Position numbers and translations under genes: made by a program
The notes under the pieces: model-generated
The model's input: only the letters and a program-made list of their open reading frames with translations
Told to the model about the DNA's origin: nothing
Databases searched by the model: none
NCBI RefSeq assembly: GCF_014200505.1
Contig: NZ_JACHBX010000001.1
Coordinates: forward strand, 372,001-436,000
Source: Massilia aurea
GTDB taxonomy: Bacteria > Pseudomonadota > Gammaproteobacteria > Burkholderiales > Burkholderiaceae_D
Direction: 5' to 3'
Length of the DNA: 64,000 nt
Shown here: in pieces, positions 9,832 through 18,633 of the stretch
Layout: every line of letters starts with the position of its first letter
How positions within the stretch are numbered: the first letter of the stretch is position 1

Positions 9832-11538
9832 ATGTCTACTGCAACTACCCAAGATACTGGTATGGAAAGCTTTGCCGCCCTCTTCGAGGAATCGCTGTCG
9901 CGTCAAGACATGCGTTCGGGCGAAGTCATTTCGGCTGAAGTCGTGCGTCTGGATCACAACTTCGTGATCGTCAACGCAGGCCTGAAGTCGGAAGCGTTCA
10001 TTCCAATCGAAGAATTCAAGAATGACCAGGGCGAACTGGAAGTCGCAGTAGGCGACTTCGTTTCCGTGGCCATCGAGTCGCTGGAAAACGGCTTTGGCGA
10101 CACCATCCTGTCGCGCGACAAGGCCAAGCGTCTGGCTTCGTGGCTGGCGCTGGAAAAAGCAATGGAATCGGGCGAGATCGTCACCGGTACCGTCAATGGC
10201 AAAGTCAAGGGCGGCCTGACCGTTCTGACCAACGGCATCCGCGCGTTCCTGCCGGGTTCGCTGGTTGACACCCGTCCAGTCAAGGACACGACCCCATTCG
10301 AAGGCAAGACCCTCGAATTCAAGGTCATCAAGCTGGACCGCAAGCGTAACAACGTCGTGCTGTCGCGCCGCGCTGTCATCGAAGCATCGATGGGCGAAGA
10401 GCGTCAGAAGCTGATGGAAACGCTGAAAGAAGGTACCGTGGTTACCGGTATCGTCAAGAACATCACCGACTATGGCGCATTCGTCGACCTGGGCGGCATC
10501 GATGGTCTGCTGCACATCACCGACCTGGCATGGCGTCGTGTGCGTCACCCATCCGAAGTCCTGTCGGTTGGCCAAGAGATCACCGCCAAGGTCCTCAAGT
10601 ACGATCAAGAGAAGAACCGCGTCTCGCTGGGCGTCAAGCAGCTGGGCGACGATCCATGGACCGGTCTGTCGCGTCGTTACCCACAGAGCACCCGCCTGTT
10701 CGGTAAAGTCACGAACCTCACCGACTACGGCGCGTTCGTCGAAGTCGAGCAGGGTATCGAAGGTCTGGTCCACGTGTCCGAAATGGACTGGACCAACAAG
10801 AACGTGGCACCAAACAAAGTTGTCCAGCTGGGCGACGAAGTGGAAGTCATGGTTCTGGAGATCGACGAAGAGCGCCGCCGTATTTCGCTGGGCATGAAGC
10901 AGTGCAAAGCAAATCCATGGGACGACTTCGGCATGACCCACAAGAAGGGCGACAAGGTCAAGGGTTCGATCAAGTCGATCACCGACTTCGGCGTGTTCAT
11001 CGGCCTGCCAGGCAACATCGATGGTCTGGTGCACCTGTCGGATCTGTCGTGGACCGAAGCCGGCGAAGAAGCTGTGCGTCGCTTCAAGAAAGGCGACGAA
11101 CTGGAAGCCGTGGTTCTGGCCATCGACGTCGAGCGCGAGCGTGTTTCGCTGGGCGTGAAGCAACTCGAAGGCGACCCGTTCAACACCTACTCGTCGATGA
11201 ACGACAAGGGTTCGCTGGTCACCGGCACCGTGAAATCGGTTGAGCCAAAAGGCGCCGTGATCTCGCTGAGCGAAGAAGTTGAAGGCTACCTGCGCGCTTC
11301 GGAAATCTCGCGTGACCGCGTTGAAGATGCTGGCACCCACCTGAAAGTCGGCGACACCGTCGAAGCTCTGGTGATCAACATCGATCGCAAGGCTCGCAGC
11401 ATCCAGCTGTCGATCAAGGCGAAAGACAATGTCGATACGCAAGAAGCCATGAGCAAGCTGTCGAACGACAACAGCGCTGCTTCGGGCACGACCAGCCTGG
11501 GCGCACTGCTCAAGGCCAAGTTCGATAACAAGAACTAA
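9832..11538 (+). CDS. rpsA: 30S ribosomal protein S1
   Basis: Six-repeat OB-fold RNA-binding protein that recruits mRNA to the small subunit. The chosen start at 9832 ([20 protein letters not shown]) gives 568 residues, close to the family size of about 557-570; the frame is open upstream only because of GC-rich sequence. Six S1 motifs can be followed: two divergent N-terminal ones (from GEVISAEVV and [10 protein letters not shown]), then four canonical ones beginning [54 protein letters not shown] and [18 protein letters not shown]. Codon use is strongly biased to the preferred set, as expected for a highly expressed gene. ihfB follows after 26 bases. Confidence 0.97.
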   Translation: MSTATTQDTGMESFAALFEESLSRQDMRSGEVISAEVVRLDHNFVIVNAGLKSEAFIPIEEFKNDQGELEVAVGDFVSVAIESLENGFGDTILSRDKAKRLASWLALEKAMESGEIVTGTVNGKVKGGLTVLTNGIRAFLPGSLVDTRPVKDTTPFEGKTLEFKVIKLDRKRNNVVLSRRAVIEASMGEERQKLMETLKEGTVVTGIVKNITDYGAFVDLGGIDGLLHITDLAWRRVRHPSEVLSVGQEITAKVLKYDQEKNRVSLGVKQLGDDPWTGLSRRYPQSTRLFGKVTNLTDYGAFVEVEQGIEGLVHVSEMDWTNKNVAPNKVVQLGDEVEVMVLEIDEERRRISLGMKQCKANPWDDFGMTHKKGDKVKGSIKSITDFGVFIGLPGNIDGLVHLSDLSWTEAGEEAVRRFKKGDELEAVVLAIDVERERVSLGVKQLEGDPFNTYSSMNDKGSLVTGTVKSVEPKGAVISLSEEVEGYLRASEISRDRVEDAGTHLKVGDTVEALVINIDRKARSIQLSIKAKDNVDTQEAMSKLSNDNSAASGTTSLGALLKAKFDNKN

Positions 11539-11564
11539 TCAGGTAAGCCCTGAGGAGCTTGCAG

Positions 11565-11870
11565 ATGACCAAGTCCGAGCTGATCAACCGACTGGCTGAG
11601 CGTTATTCTCAGCTGGTGGCAAAGGATGCGGAATTTGCTGTCAAGACCATCCTCGATGCGATGACCAACGCCCTGGCGACCGGTCAACGCATCGAGATCC
11701 GTGGTTTCGGCAGTTTCTCGCTGAACAGCCGCCCACCGCGCATCGGTCGCAATCCGAAGTCCGGCGACAAGGTGATGGTGCCCGAAAAACGGGTGCCGCA
11801 CTTCAAGCCGGGCAAGCAGTTGCGCGAGCAGGTGGACGCGATGGTCGGGCAACCGATCATCAACGATTGA
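11565..11870 (+). CDS. ihfB: Integration host factor subunit beta
   Basis: Small DNA-bending protein that pairs with IHF-alpha in recombination, replication and transcription. The start is the ATG at 11565, seven bases after GAGGAG (11552-11557), not the in-frame TTG at 11559; this gives 101 residues beginning [17 protein letters not shown]. The DNA-binding arm has [21 protein letters not shown] and [12 protein letters not shown], all standard for IhfB. The rpsA-ihfB order is conserved in proteobacteria. A strong terminator lies 19 bases after the stop. Confidence 0.97.
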   Translation: MTKSELINRLAERYSQLVAKDAEFAVKTILDAMTNALATGQRIEIRGFGSFSLNSRPPRIGRNPKSGDKVMVPEKRVPHFKPGKQLREQVDAMVGQPIIND

Positions 11871-11889
11871 GTCAGTGCTGGCACCAAGA

Positions 11890-11919
11890 AACGGCATCCG
11901 CGAGGGTGCCGTTTTTTTT
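11890..11919 (+). terminator. Rho-independent terminator after ihfB
   Basis: AACGGCATCC (11890-11899), loop gcga, GGGTGCCGTT (11904-11913), with one G-T pair, followed by a run of eight T ending at 11919. It should end the rpsA-ihfB transcript, so lapA needs its own promoter in the following 100 bases. Confidence 0.88.
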
Positions 11920-12023
11920 GGCCTGTCGGGTCAGCCAACGGCCCAACGCCGCACGCTATTTTGAAATATGATGGCGGATATGCGACACTTCGCCCTTACA
12001 CCCTTGTCTAGCGGAACCTGTTG

Positions 12024-12347
12024 ATGAAATTCGTCTCGACCATCGTCGGATTTGTCCTGTTCATCCTGTTTTTCGGCTTTGCGCTGAAGAACACGAAAGA
12101 GGTCGACCTGCATTTTTTCCTCGACTATGAATTGCGCGGCCCCCTCGTGCTAATGCTGCTGGCGTTTTTTGTTGCCGGCGCCGCTTTCGGCATCCTGGCC
12201 CTGGCGCCGACCGTGTTCCGTCAGCGCCGCGAAAAATGGCAGCACAAGTACACCATCCAGGCCCTGCAAAGCGCCGCCGGCACCGGTGTGGTCGCCACCA
12301 CGCCGCCGCCGCCGGATGCCGTTCCACCGGTTGCACCCCGCCACTAA
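12024..12347 (+). CDS. lapA: LapA family inner-membrane protein
   Basis: Lipopolysaccharide assembly protein A (DUF1049 family), a partner of LapB in adjusting LPS synthesis to LPS export. The ATG at 12024 gives 107 residues; a TTG three bases earlier is also in frame. Two membrane helices are visible, about residues 3-21 and 40-61, with NTKEVDLHFF between them as expected for the family. A basic stretch (FRQRREKWQHK) follows the second helix on the cytoplasmic side, then a Pro-rich tail. lapB starts 13 bases after the stop. Confidence 0.87.
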   Translation: MKFVSTIVGFVLFILFFGFALKNTKEVDLHFFLDYELRGPLVLMLLAFFVAGAAFGILALAPTVFRQRREKWQHKYTIQALQSAAGTGVVATTPPPPDAVPPVAPRH

Positions 12348-12360
12348 CAACAAGAACACC

Positions 12361-13536
12361 ATGGATTTCGAACTCTGGATGCTGCTTGGCATCCCCTTCT
12401 TCTTTGGCCTGGGCTGGCTCGCCGCCCGGGTCGACATCAACGAGGTGGTCTCCGAGTCGCGCACGCTGCCGCGCGGCTACTTCAAGGGCCTGAACCACCT
12501 GCTCAACGACCAGCCCGACAAGGCCATCGATTCGTTCATCGAGATCGTCAAGCTCGACCCTGAATCGAGCGACATGCACTTCGCGCTGGGCAATCTGTTT
12601 CGCCGCCGCGGCGAGACCGAGCGCGCGATTCGCGTGCACCAGAACCTGCTGGCGCGCCCCGACTTGCCGAGCGAAGACAAAGCGCATGCGCAGTACGAAC
12701 TGGGCATCGACTACCTGAAGGCGGGCCTCCTGGACCGCGCCGAGGAATCGTTCAATGGACTGGCCGACACACCGTATGCGGTGCAAGCGCGCCGTTCGCT
12801 GCTGGAAATCTACCAGCGTGAAAAGGAATGGAAGCGCGCCATCGAGGCGGCCGAAGACTTGCAAGCGTCCGGCGCCGGCGCGCGCCAGATCGAGATCGCC
12901 CAGTTCTATTGCGAACTGGCAGCCGACGCGCTGGTGCACATGGCGCCAAGCGACGCCATGCTGCTGCTGGACAAGGCGCTGGAAGCGAATCGCCACAGCG
13001 TACGCGCCACGATCCTGCGCGGCGACGCGCTGCTGGCCCAGGGCGACGTGGAAGAAGCCCTCAAGACCTGGCGCCGCGTGGAGCAGCAAAGCGTGCCGCA
13101 CGTGGCCCTGGTGGCTGCGCGCCTGATGGATGGCTACCGCAAGGTGGGCCGGCCGCAAGAGGGCGTGAATCTGCTGCGCTCGTACCTGGCCGAAGCCTCG
13201 TCGATCGACCTGATCGAAGTGGTGTTCAAGGCCGTCATCGAGCTCGATGGCGTCGAAGCGGCCAAGGGCCTGGTGGTGGAAGAGCTGCGCCGCAATCCGA
13301 CACTGCTTGGCCTGGATAAATTGCTTGAAGCGCGTCTGATGGATGCGCCGGCCCACGTCTGGGAAGAGCTGTCGATGGTCAAGAACCTGGTGCAGCGCTA
13401 CACGCAGAAACTGGCGCGCTACCAGTGCAGCCACTGCGGTTTCAAGGCGCGTCAGTTCTACTGGCAATGCCCGGGCTGCAACCGCTGGGATTCGTATCCG
13501 CCACGCCGCACCGAAGAACTCAACGTAATGAACTGA
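12361..13536 (+). CDS. lapB: LPS assembly protein LapB (TPR and rubredoxin-type zinc protein)
   Basis: Inner-membrane-anchored adaptor that controls LpxC turnover together with FtsH. The start at 12361 (MDFELWMLLGIPFFFGLGW) gives 391 residues with an N-terminal membrane anchor (about 3-20), then VDINEVVSESRTLPRGYFKGLNHLL, then a TPR array. The C-terminus has a rubredoxin-like metal knuckle formed by C356-x-x-C359 and C370-x-x-C373. This is the standard architecture and length. It sits between lapA and the heptose kinase gene, so the locus is about LPS supply. Confidence 0.94.
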   Translation: MDFELWMLLGIPFFFGLGWLAARVDINEVVSESRTLPRGYFKGLNHLLNDQPDKAIDSFIEIVKLDPESSDMHFALGNLFRRRGETERAIRVHQNLLARPDLPSEDKAHAQYELGIDYLKAGLLDRAEESFNGLADTPYAVQARRSLLEIYQREKEWKRAIEAAEDLQASGAGARQIEIAQFYCELAADALVHMAPSDAMLLLDKALEANRHSVRATILRGDALLAQGDVEEALKTWRRVEQQSVPHVALVAARLMDGYRKVGRPQEGVNLLRSYLAEASSIDLIEVVFKAVIELDGVEAAKGLVVEELRRNPTLLGLDKLLEARLMDAPAHVWEELSMVKNLVQRYTQKLARYQCSHCGFKARQFYWQCPGCNRWDSYPPRRTEELNVMN

Positions 13537-13556
13537 CGGTTCATCGAACGATCCCA

Positions 13557-14555
13557 ATGACCAGCACGAGCACAACCTCCATGCCCATGACCCCGAGCCG
13601 CCTGCTGGTGGCCGACGACTACCGCCAGCAGGCGGCCCCCGAACTGTCTGCCGTGCGCCTGCTGGTGGTGGGCGACGTGATGCTCGACCGCTACTGGTTC
13701 GGCGACGTTTCGCGCATCTCGCCCGAAGCGCCGGTGCCCGTCGTGCGCATCGAGCGGCGCGAGGAGCGCCTGGGCGGCGCCGCCAACGTGGCGCGCAATG
13801 CCGCCGCGCTGGGCGCCCACACGGGCCTCCTGGGCGTGGTAGGGGCCGACGAGGCGGGCGATGAAGTCGAGCGCCTGCTGCAGGGCGCGGGCATTCATAG
13901 CTATCTGAAACGCGACGACGCGATCTCGACCATCATCAAGCTGCGCGTCATCGGTCGCCAGCAGCAGATGGTGCGCATCGATTTCGAAGATGCGCCCACC
14001 GAAACCGTGCTGCGCGATAAGCTCAGCCAGTTCAAGGCGCTGCTGCCCGATTACGACGTCATCATCCTGTCGGATTACAACAAGGGTGCGCTGGTCAATG
14101 TCGCCGAGATGATTGCCTTGGCGCGCGCCGCTGGCAAGATCGTGCTGGTCGATCCGAAGGGCGACGATTTCACGCCGTACAAGGGCGCCAGCATCCTGAC
14201 GCCCAACCGCGCCGAACTGCAACGCGTCGTTGGCGGCTGGAAGAGCGAGACCCAATTGCTCGAAAAAGCGCAGGCGCTGCGCGTGGAACTTGGCCTGGAT
14301 GCGCTGCTCTTGACGCGCTCCGAAGAAGGCATGAGCCTGTTCACGGCCGACGAAGTGCTGCATGTGAACGCCGATGCGCGCGAAGTGTTCGATGTGTCCG
14401 GCGCCGGTGACACGGTGATTGCGACGCTGGCCACCATGCTGGGCACGGGCGCGCCGCTGGGCGAAGCGCTGGTGACGGCCAACCGCGCCGGCGGCATCGT
14501 CGTCGGCAAGCTGGGCACGGCCACGGTGACGCGCGACGAGCTGTTCCCCGGTTGA
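13557..14555 (+). CDS. hldE1: D-glycero-beta-D-manno-heptose-7-phosphate kinase (RfaE1 type)
   Basis: PfkB-family sugar kinase acting in ADP-heptose synthesis for LPS inner core. It is 332 residues from the ATG at 13557 (a second in-frame ATG lies seven codons on). Motifs are LLVVGDVMLDRYWFGDVSRISPEAPVP at the N-terminus (given here only as a landmark: GDVMLDRYW), ERLGGAANVARN, DPKGDDFTPYKGA and the catalytic DVSGAGDTV. It has only the kinase domain; the C-terminal nucleotidyltransferase domain of E. coli HldE is absent, as is usual in Burkholderiales where RfaE2 is separate. No epimerase gene hldD follows here. Confidence 0.9.
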   Translation: MTSTSTTSMPMTPSRLLVADDYRQQAAPELSAVRLLVVGDVMLDRYWFGDVSRISPEAPVPVVRIERREERLGGAANVARNAAALGAHTGLLGVVGADEAGDEVERLLQGAGIHSYLKRDDAISTIIKLRVIGRQQQMVRIDFEDAPTETVLRDKLSQFKALLPDYDVIILSDYNKGALVNVAEMIALARAAGKIVLVDPKGDDFTPYKGASILTPNRAELQRVVGGWKSETQLLEKAQALRVELGLDALLLTRSEEGMSLFTADEVLHVNADAREVFDVSGAGDTVIATLATMLGTGAPLGEALVTANRAGGIVVGKLGTATVTRDELFPG

Positions 14556-14666
14556 GTCGCGCTTGATCTGGCGCAAGCCCGGCCCGTCAACGACGCGCCG
14601 GGCGATCCGTTAGAAGAGCGATGGGCGGCGTCGCCGTCCAGCGTCTTCAACCAACGGAGAAATTCG

Positions 14667-15014
14667 ATGATCAAGAAACTGATGCTTGCCTTTGCCGCGC
14701 TGGCCGTCTCGGGCAGCATGGCGTTTGCCCAGGTCGATGTGAACAAAGCCGATGTCGCCGCGCTCGATGGCGTCAAGGGCGTGGGGCCGAGCATGTCCAA
14801 GGCCATCCTCGACGAGCGCGCCAAGGGCGAGTTCAAGGACTGGCCCGACCTGCAAACGCGCGTCAAGGGTCTGGGCGATAAAAAGGCAGTCAAGCTGAGC
14901 CAGTCCGGGCTGGTGGTCAACGGCAAGGCCAAGGAAGGCGCAGCCGCCAAGCCTGCCGCTGCCAAGGGCGACAAGTCCGCTGCCAAACCGGCCGACGCCA
15001 AAACGGCAACATGA
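14667..15014 (+). CDS. ComEA-like helix-hairpin-helix protein
   Basis: A secreted 115-residue protein with a signal peptide (MIKKLMLAFAALAVSGSMAFAQ) and one tandem helix-hairpin-helix unit: VDVNKADVAALDGVKGVGPS and WPDLQTRVKGLGDKKAVKL. This is the ComEA fold, which binds DNA in the periplasm in natural transformation. The C-terminus is a low-complexity Ala/Lys tail (residues about 88-115). Small free-standing proteins like this are common in betaproteobacteria and a competence role is not proved. The 111-base gap upstream has a hairpin (14577-14603) without a T run. Confidence 0.85.
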   Translation: MIKKLMLAFAALAVSGSMAFAQVDVNKADVAALDGVKGVGPSMSKAILDERAKGEFKDWPDLQTRVKGLGDKKAVKLSQSGLVVNGKAKEGAAAKPAAAKGDKSAAKPADAKTAT

Positions 15015-15103
15015 CATGTATTGACTGACAGCGTCACGGGCGCGTGGCAAGATGTTCCAGCTCTTCAAGATCATGCTTGAACATCAACATCAGAAAGGTC
15101 GTC

Positions 15104-16519
15104 ATGCCTCACGCCCGTGTTTCAACTCGTGTCTCAACTGCATTGTTGGCAGCCCTGCTGGCTGCTGCAGGGGCCGCTTCAGCTGCTGCGCCAGCAACTA
15201 CGTCCGCTGCGCCCGCCACACCGAAACAACCCGACATCACCGCGCAGCAAGCCCAGATCAGCAAGATTCTCGGTGAAGTCTCGCAGCAGCGCATCGAAGG
15301 CCATATCCGCAAGCTGGTCAGCTTCGGCACGCGCCACACGATGTCCGAGACCGAGTCGCCAACGCGCGGCATCGGCGCTGCCCGCCGCTGGATCAAGGCT
15401 GAGCTCGAGCGCTGCGGCGCCGGCACGCCATTGCAGGTCACGTATGACAGCCACGTCGCGCCCGTCTCGGCGCGCATCACCAAGCCCACCGAGATCGTCA
15501 ATGTCGTCGCAACGCTGCCGGGCACGCAGGCCGCTTCCAAAGAGCGCATGTACGTGGTCAGCGGTCACTATGACTCGCGCGCCTCGGACGTGATGGACGC
15601 CACCTCGGACGCGCCAGGCGCGAACGACGATGCATCGGGCACCGCCGCCATCATGGAACTGGCGTGCGTGATGGCCAAGTACAAATTCGACGCGACGCTC
15701 GTGTTCATGGCCGTGGCCGCAGAAGAGCAGGGCCTGATCGGCGCCCGCCACTGGGCCGTCGGTGCGCGGGAAAAGAACTGGAACGTGGCCGGCATGTTCA
15801 CCAACGACATCATCGGCAGCTCGAAAGGCGACGATGGCAAGGTCGACAACAAGCAGGTGCGCCTGTTTGCCCAGAGTATCCCGGCGACCAAGGAAATGAG
15901 CGAGGCCGTGCGCCAGCTGGTGGCCACGGGCGGCGAGAACGATTCGCTCTCGCGCCAGCTCGCGCGCCACACGAAGGAGCAGGGCGAGCGCTACGTGAAA
16001 GGCTTCAAGGTCAGCGTGATCCAGCGGCATGACCGCTATCTGCGCGGGGGCGACCACATGCCGTTCCTGGAGCAGGGCTACGCCGCGCTGCGCTTTACCG
16101 AGCCAGCCGAAGATTTTTCGCACCAGCACCAGGATCTGCGCACCGAAAATGGCAAGGTGTATGGCGACACGATCGACCACGTCGACTTTGACTACATCGC
16201 CAAGGTCACGCGCGTGAATGGCGCCGCGATGGCCTCGCTCGCGCTGGCGCCTGCCGCACCGCAAGAGGTCAAGCTGCGCACCGCAGCCCTGACCAACGAT
16301 TCCACCCTGGTCTGGAAAGCGAATGGCGAGCCCGACCTGGCCGGCTACCGCATCGTCTGGCGCGACACGACCAGTGCCAACTGGGAAGGCTCCAAGTGGG
16401 TCGGCAACGTGACGGAAGCCACGCTCGACCTGTCGAAGGACAATGTCTTCTTCGGCGTACAGGCGGTCGACAAGGACGGCAACGTCAGCGTCGCGACGTA
16501 TCCGCTGCCGCTGCGCTGA
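15104..16519 (+). CDS. Secreted M28 family zinc metallopeptidase
   Basis: Predicted exported aminopeptidase, 471 residues from ATG 15104, which gives a clear signal peptide (TALLAALLAAAGAASAAA). The five zinc-site residues of M28 are visible: H155 in SGHYDSR, D175 in GANDDASGTA, E207/E208 in AAEEQGL (general base and ligand), D235 in FTNDIIG and H318 in GGDHMPFLEQG. After the catalytic domain (to about residue 385) there is a fibronectin-III-like region with WKANGEPDLAGYRIVWRDT. It is flanked by ComEA-like and cysM genes and seems to be a single-gene unit ended by a strong hairpin. The exact substrate is unknown. Confidence 0.9.
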   Translation: MPHARVSTRVSTALLAALLAAAGAASAAAPATTSAAPATPKQPDITAQQAQISKILGEVSQQRIEGHIRKLVSFGTRHTMSETESPTRGIGAARRWIKAELERCGAGTPLQVTYDSHVAPVSARITKPTEIVNVVATLPGTQAASKERMYVVSGHYDSRASDVMDATSDAPGANDDASGTAAIMELACVMAKYKFDATLVFMAVAAEEQGLIGARHWAVGAREKNWNVAGMFTNDIIGSSKGDDGKVDNKQVRLFAQSIPATKEMSEAVRQLVATGGENDSLSRQLARHTKEQGERYVKGFKVSVIQRHDRYLRGGDHMPFLEQGYAALRFTEPAEDFSHQHQDLRTENGKVYGDTIDHVDFDYIAKVTRVNGAAMASLALAPAAPQEVKLRTAALTNDSTLVWKANGEPDLAGYRIVWRDTTSANWEGSKWVGNVTEATLDLSKDNVFFGVQAVDKDGNVSVATYPLPLR

Positions 16520-16540
16520 AAGGGCGTCTGAGCAGACAGA

Positions 16541-16576
16541 AGGGCCGCGATGCAACGTTTGCATCGCGGCCCTTTG
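16541..16576 (+). terminator. Hairpin terminator after the M28 peptidase
   Basis: AGGGCCGCGATGC (16541-16553) pairs with GCATCGCGGCCCT (16561-16573) around a seven-base loop, followed by only three T. The 13-bp perfect stem is very stable, so it probably still ends transcription. Confidence 0.65.
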
Positions 16577-16657
16577 CATTGTCGAACCCGTCCTCCGACG
16601 TCGACGTTCGTCTCGGATTAAAATGGTGTTTTGGTATCGCAAGGAATAGAGAACGCA

Positions 16658-17560
16658 ATGGCATACAAGACCATCGAATCCACGATCGGCAACACGCCGC
16701 TCGTGCAGCTGCAGCGCCTGCCGGGCGCGGAGTGCGCGGCGCGCAATAACATCATTCTGGGCAAGCTCGAAGGCAACAACCCGGCCGGTTCGGTGAAGGA
16801 CCGGGCTGCGATGTCGATGCTGCGCGGCGCCGAATTGCGTGGCCAGATCAAGCCGGGCGACACGCTGATCGAAGCGACCAGCGGCAATACCGGCATCGCG
16901 CTGGCGATGGCTGCAGCCATCCTCGGCTACAAGATGATCCTGTTAATGCCAGATAACCTGTCGATCGAGCGGCGCCAGAGCATGGCTGCCTACGGCGCAC
17001 AGATCATCCTCACGCCAAAGACCGGCGGCATGGAATACGCGCGCGACATGGCCGAGCAGATGCAGAAAGACGGCCAGGGCATCATCCTCGACCAGTTCGC
17101 CAACGACGACAATCCACGCGCGCACTACGAGAGCACGGGCCCGGAAATCTGGCGCGACACCGAAGGACGCGTCACGCACTTCGTCAGCGCCATGGGCACC
17201 ACCGGCACCATCATGGGCGTGTCGCGCTATCTGAAGGAGCAGAACGACGCCGTGCGCATCATCGGCGCGCAGCCCGAAGAAGGCTCGTCGATCCCGGGTA
17301 TTCGCAAGTGGCCCGAAGCCTACCTGCCGAAGATCTACGACAAGGCGCGCGTCGATCAGGTCGAGAGCGTGAGCCAGGCAGCCGCTGAGCAGATGGCACG
17401 CCGCATGGCGGCCGAAGAGGGCATCTTCTGCGGCATCTCGGCCGCAGGCGCCTGTGAAGTGGCGCTGCGCATCGCGCAGACCGTCGAGAACGCGACCATC
17501 GTGTTCATCGTCTGCGACCGGGGCGATCGCTACCTGTCCACGGGTGTCTTTCCTGCCTGA
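16658..17560 (+). CDS. cysM: Cysteine synthase B (O-acetylserine sulfhydrylase)
   Basis: PLP enzyme joining O-acetylserine with sulfide or thiosulfate to give cysteine or S-sulfocysteine. It is 300 residues from ATG 16658, with AAGGA at 16641-16645 upstream; a 5' extension to 16631 is unlikely. The N-terminus TIESTIGNTPLVQLQR and the PLP lysine K47 in NNPAGSVKDRAA are diagnostic, followed by EATSGNTGIALAMAAA. The short form and the RMAAEEGIFCGISAAGA segment favour CysM over CysK. Hairpins bracket it on both sides, so it looks monocistronic. Confidence 0.94.
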   Translation: MAYKTIESTIGNTPLVQLQRLPGAECAARNNIILGKLEGNNPAGSVKDRAAMSMLRGAELRGQIKPGDTLIEATSGNTGIALAMAAAILGYKMILLMPDNLSIERRQSMAAYGAQIILTPKTGGMEYARDMAEQMQKDGQGIILDQFANDDNPRAHYESTGPEIWRDTEGRVTHFVSAMGTTGTIMGVSRYLKEQNDAVRIIGAQPEEGSSIPGIRKWPEAYLPKIYDKARVDQVESVSQAAAEQMARRMAAEEGIFCGISAAGACEVALRIAQTVENATIVFIVCDRGDRYLSTGVFPA

Positions 17561-17608
17561 ATCACCGGCGCGGTCAATGCTGCTACAAGATTGACGGCGC
17601 CATAAAAA

Positions 17609-17634
17609 AGGCCGCCTGGTTCACAGGCGGCCTT
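17609..17634 (+). terminator. Hairpin terminator after cysM
   Basis: AAGGCCGCCTG and CAGGCGGCCTT form a stem with a GTTCA-type loop, preceded by a run of A. The downstream T run is weak. It lies 49 bases after the cysM stop. The remaining bases to 17826 hold a 22-bp perfect palindrome and small hairpins, but no gene. Confidence 0.7.
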
Positions 17635-17715
17635 GTCAAATCAGTCCTTGGACTGCCTAGACCTTTCCATCGGCTCCAAGCCAATTTCCTTCGGTCGTCC
17701 GCCAATGCGGCGGCT

Positions 17716-17737
17716 CATACGCCCGCGCGGGCGTATG
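17716..17737. repeat. 22-bp perfect palindrome
   Basis: The bases CATACGCCCGC (17716-17726) are followed at once by their exact reverse complement (17727-17737), giving a spacerless 22-bp palindrome between the cysM terminator and the convergent small HTH gene. It may be a cruciform-forming terminator element or a protein site; nothing else identifies it. Confidence 0.5.
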
Positions 17738-17826
17738 CACTACTGGTGCGGGCCGTGCCGCATGGGACGGCCCGTTCAATCCTGGCCAGACGAACAACGC
17801 AGGCGCCCTGAAGCGCCCGACGTTGC

Positions 17827-18165
17827 TCAGTCTTTCATTGCCGGGACTGCGCCTTCTTTTGGCTTGAACTGCTTGTCGCTGATGCGGAATTTCGCACGGC
17901 GATCGCCCATCAGGTAGCGCAGGTCACGGATCGACAGGTCGCTCACTTCGTGCATGCGGATCAGCAGCGAAGCGCCGACTGGCAGGCGGTGGTGACGGAT
18001 TTTCGAAATCACCGGCGGCGCCACTTCCAGCGCGCGCGACAGCGCTGCGTCATTTTTCAGGCGCAGGTTCTCGATCAGCGTATCGAGAAGGCGATTCGGG
18101 TTGTACTGAAGCAGCTCGTCGCCTTCCGAATCGCTGTTCATATCAATGCCGACTTGGTTAGTCAT
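17827..18165 (-). CDS. Small helix-turn-helix-like protein
   Basis: A 112-residue protein with a Cro/CI-like helical core: NRLLDTLIENLRLKND, AALSRALEVAPPVISKIRHH and VGASLLIRMHEVSDLSIRDL. The middle segment reads as a helix-turn-helix whose recognition helix would be PPVISKIRHH. I recognise similar proteins as conserved hypotheticals in Oxalobacteraceae but cannot assign a regulon. A second in-frame ATG exists at residue 9. AAGGA stands ten bases before the start. It is transcribed away from a 468-base AT-rich intergenic region that contains several short palindromes, so autoregulation is possible. Confidence 0.7.
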   Translation of the reverse strand: MTNQVGIDMNSDSEGDELLQYNPNRLLDTLIENLRLKNDAALSRALEVAPPVISKIRHHRLPVGASLLIRMHEVSDLSIRDLRYLMGDRRAKFRISDKQFKPKEGAVPAMKD

Positions 18166-18633
18166 GATTCATATTCCTTAGGGGTTAGTGCGGAGTCATC
18201 AACATCTACAACGTCGAGTCCGGTTTTTACTTTCGTAAATTTCTATTCAATTGTACAACTATTTCGATACCGATACTCATGAGCAAGCCGGAATCGTTTC
18301 TTTCGATTCGGTTATCGTTGTCTACTTGCAACAATAGCCGCAATGCAATTCTCTCATATAGTCACGTGAAACAACTATTGTTTTTTGATTAATGAGTAGT
18401 GTACGGGCATCCAGCATTTGATGCCGCACAGTATGGGAATTGCTGACTTAATGGAAAGAAAATGGGGAGTATGACTACATTCGTAATATATTTAGTACGA
18501 ATAATTGCAAGATACTTGCGCATACCCCTGGGGGGTATGCGAGCGAGTGCTGGTCAGCAATATTGAAAGTTGGAGGGAAACTTGTTACAAAGGATTACAA
18601 ACTTTCCCACTCGGAAATGTAGCGTGATGTGCC
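18166..18633. promoter_or_regulatory. AT-rich intergenic region with several short inverted repeats
   Basis: This 468-base stretch has no gene and is distinctly AT-rich compared with its surroundings. Inverted repeats seen are AAACAA-cta-TTGTTT around 18369-18384, TCGTA..(10)..TACGA at 18481-18500, and GCATACCCC-tgg-GGGGTATGC at 18520-18540. Upstream regulatory sequences for the HTH gene must lie here. No second gene, tRNA or known riboswitch could be recognised. AT-richness may instead reflect acquired or silenced DNA. Confidence 0.5.
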
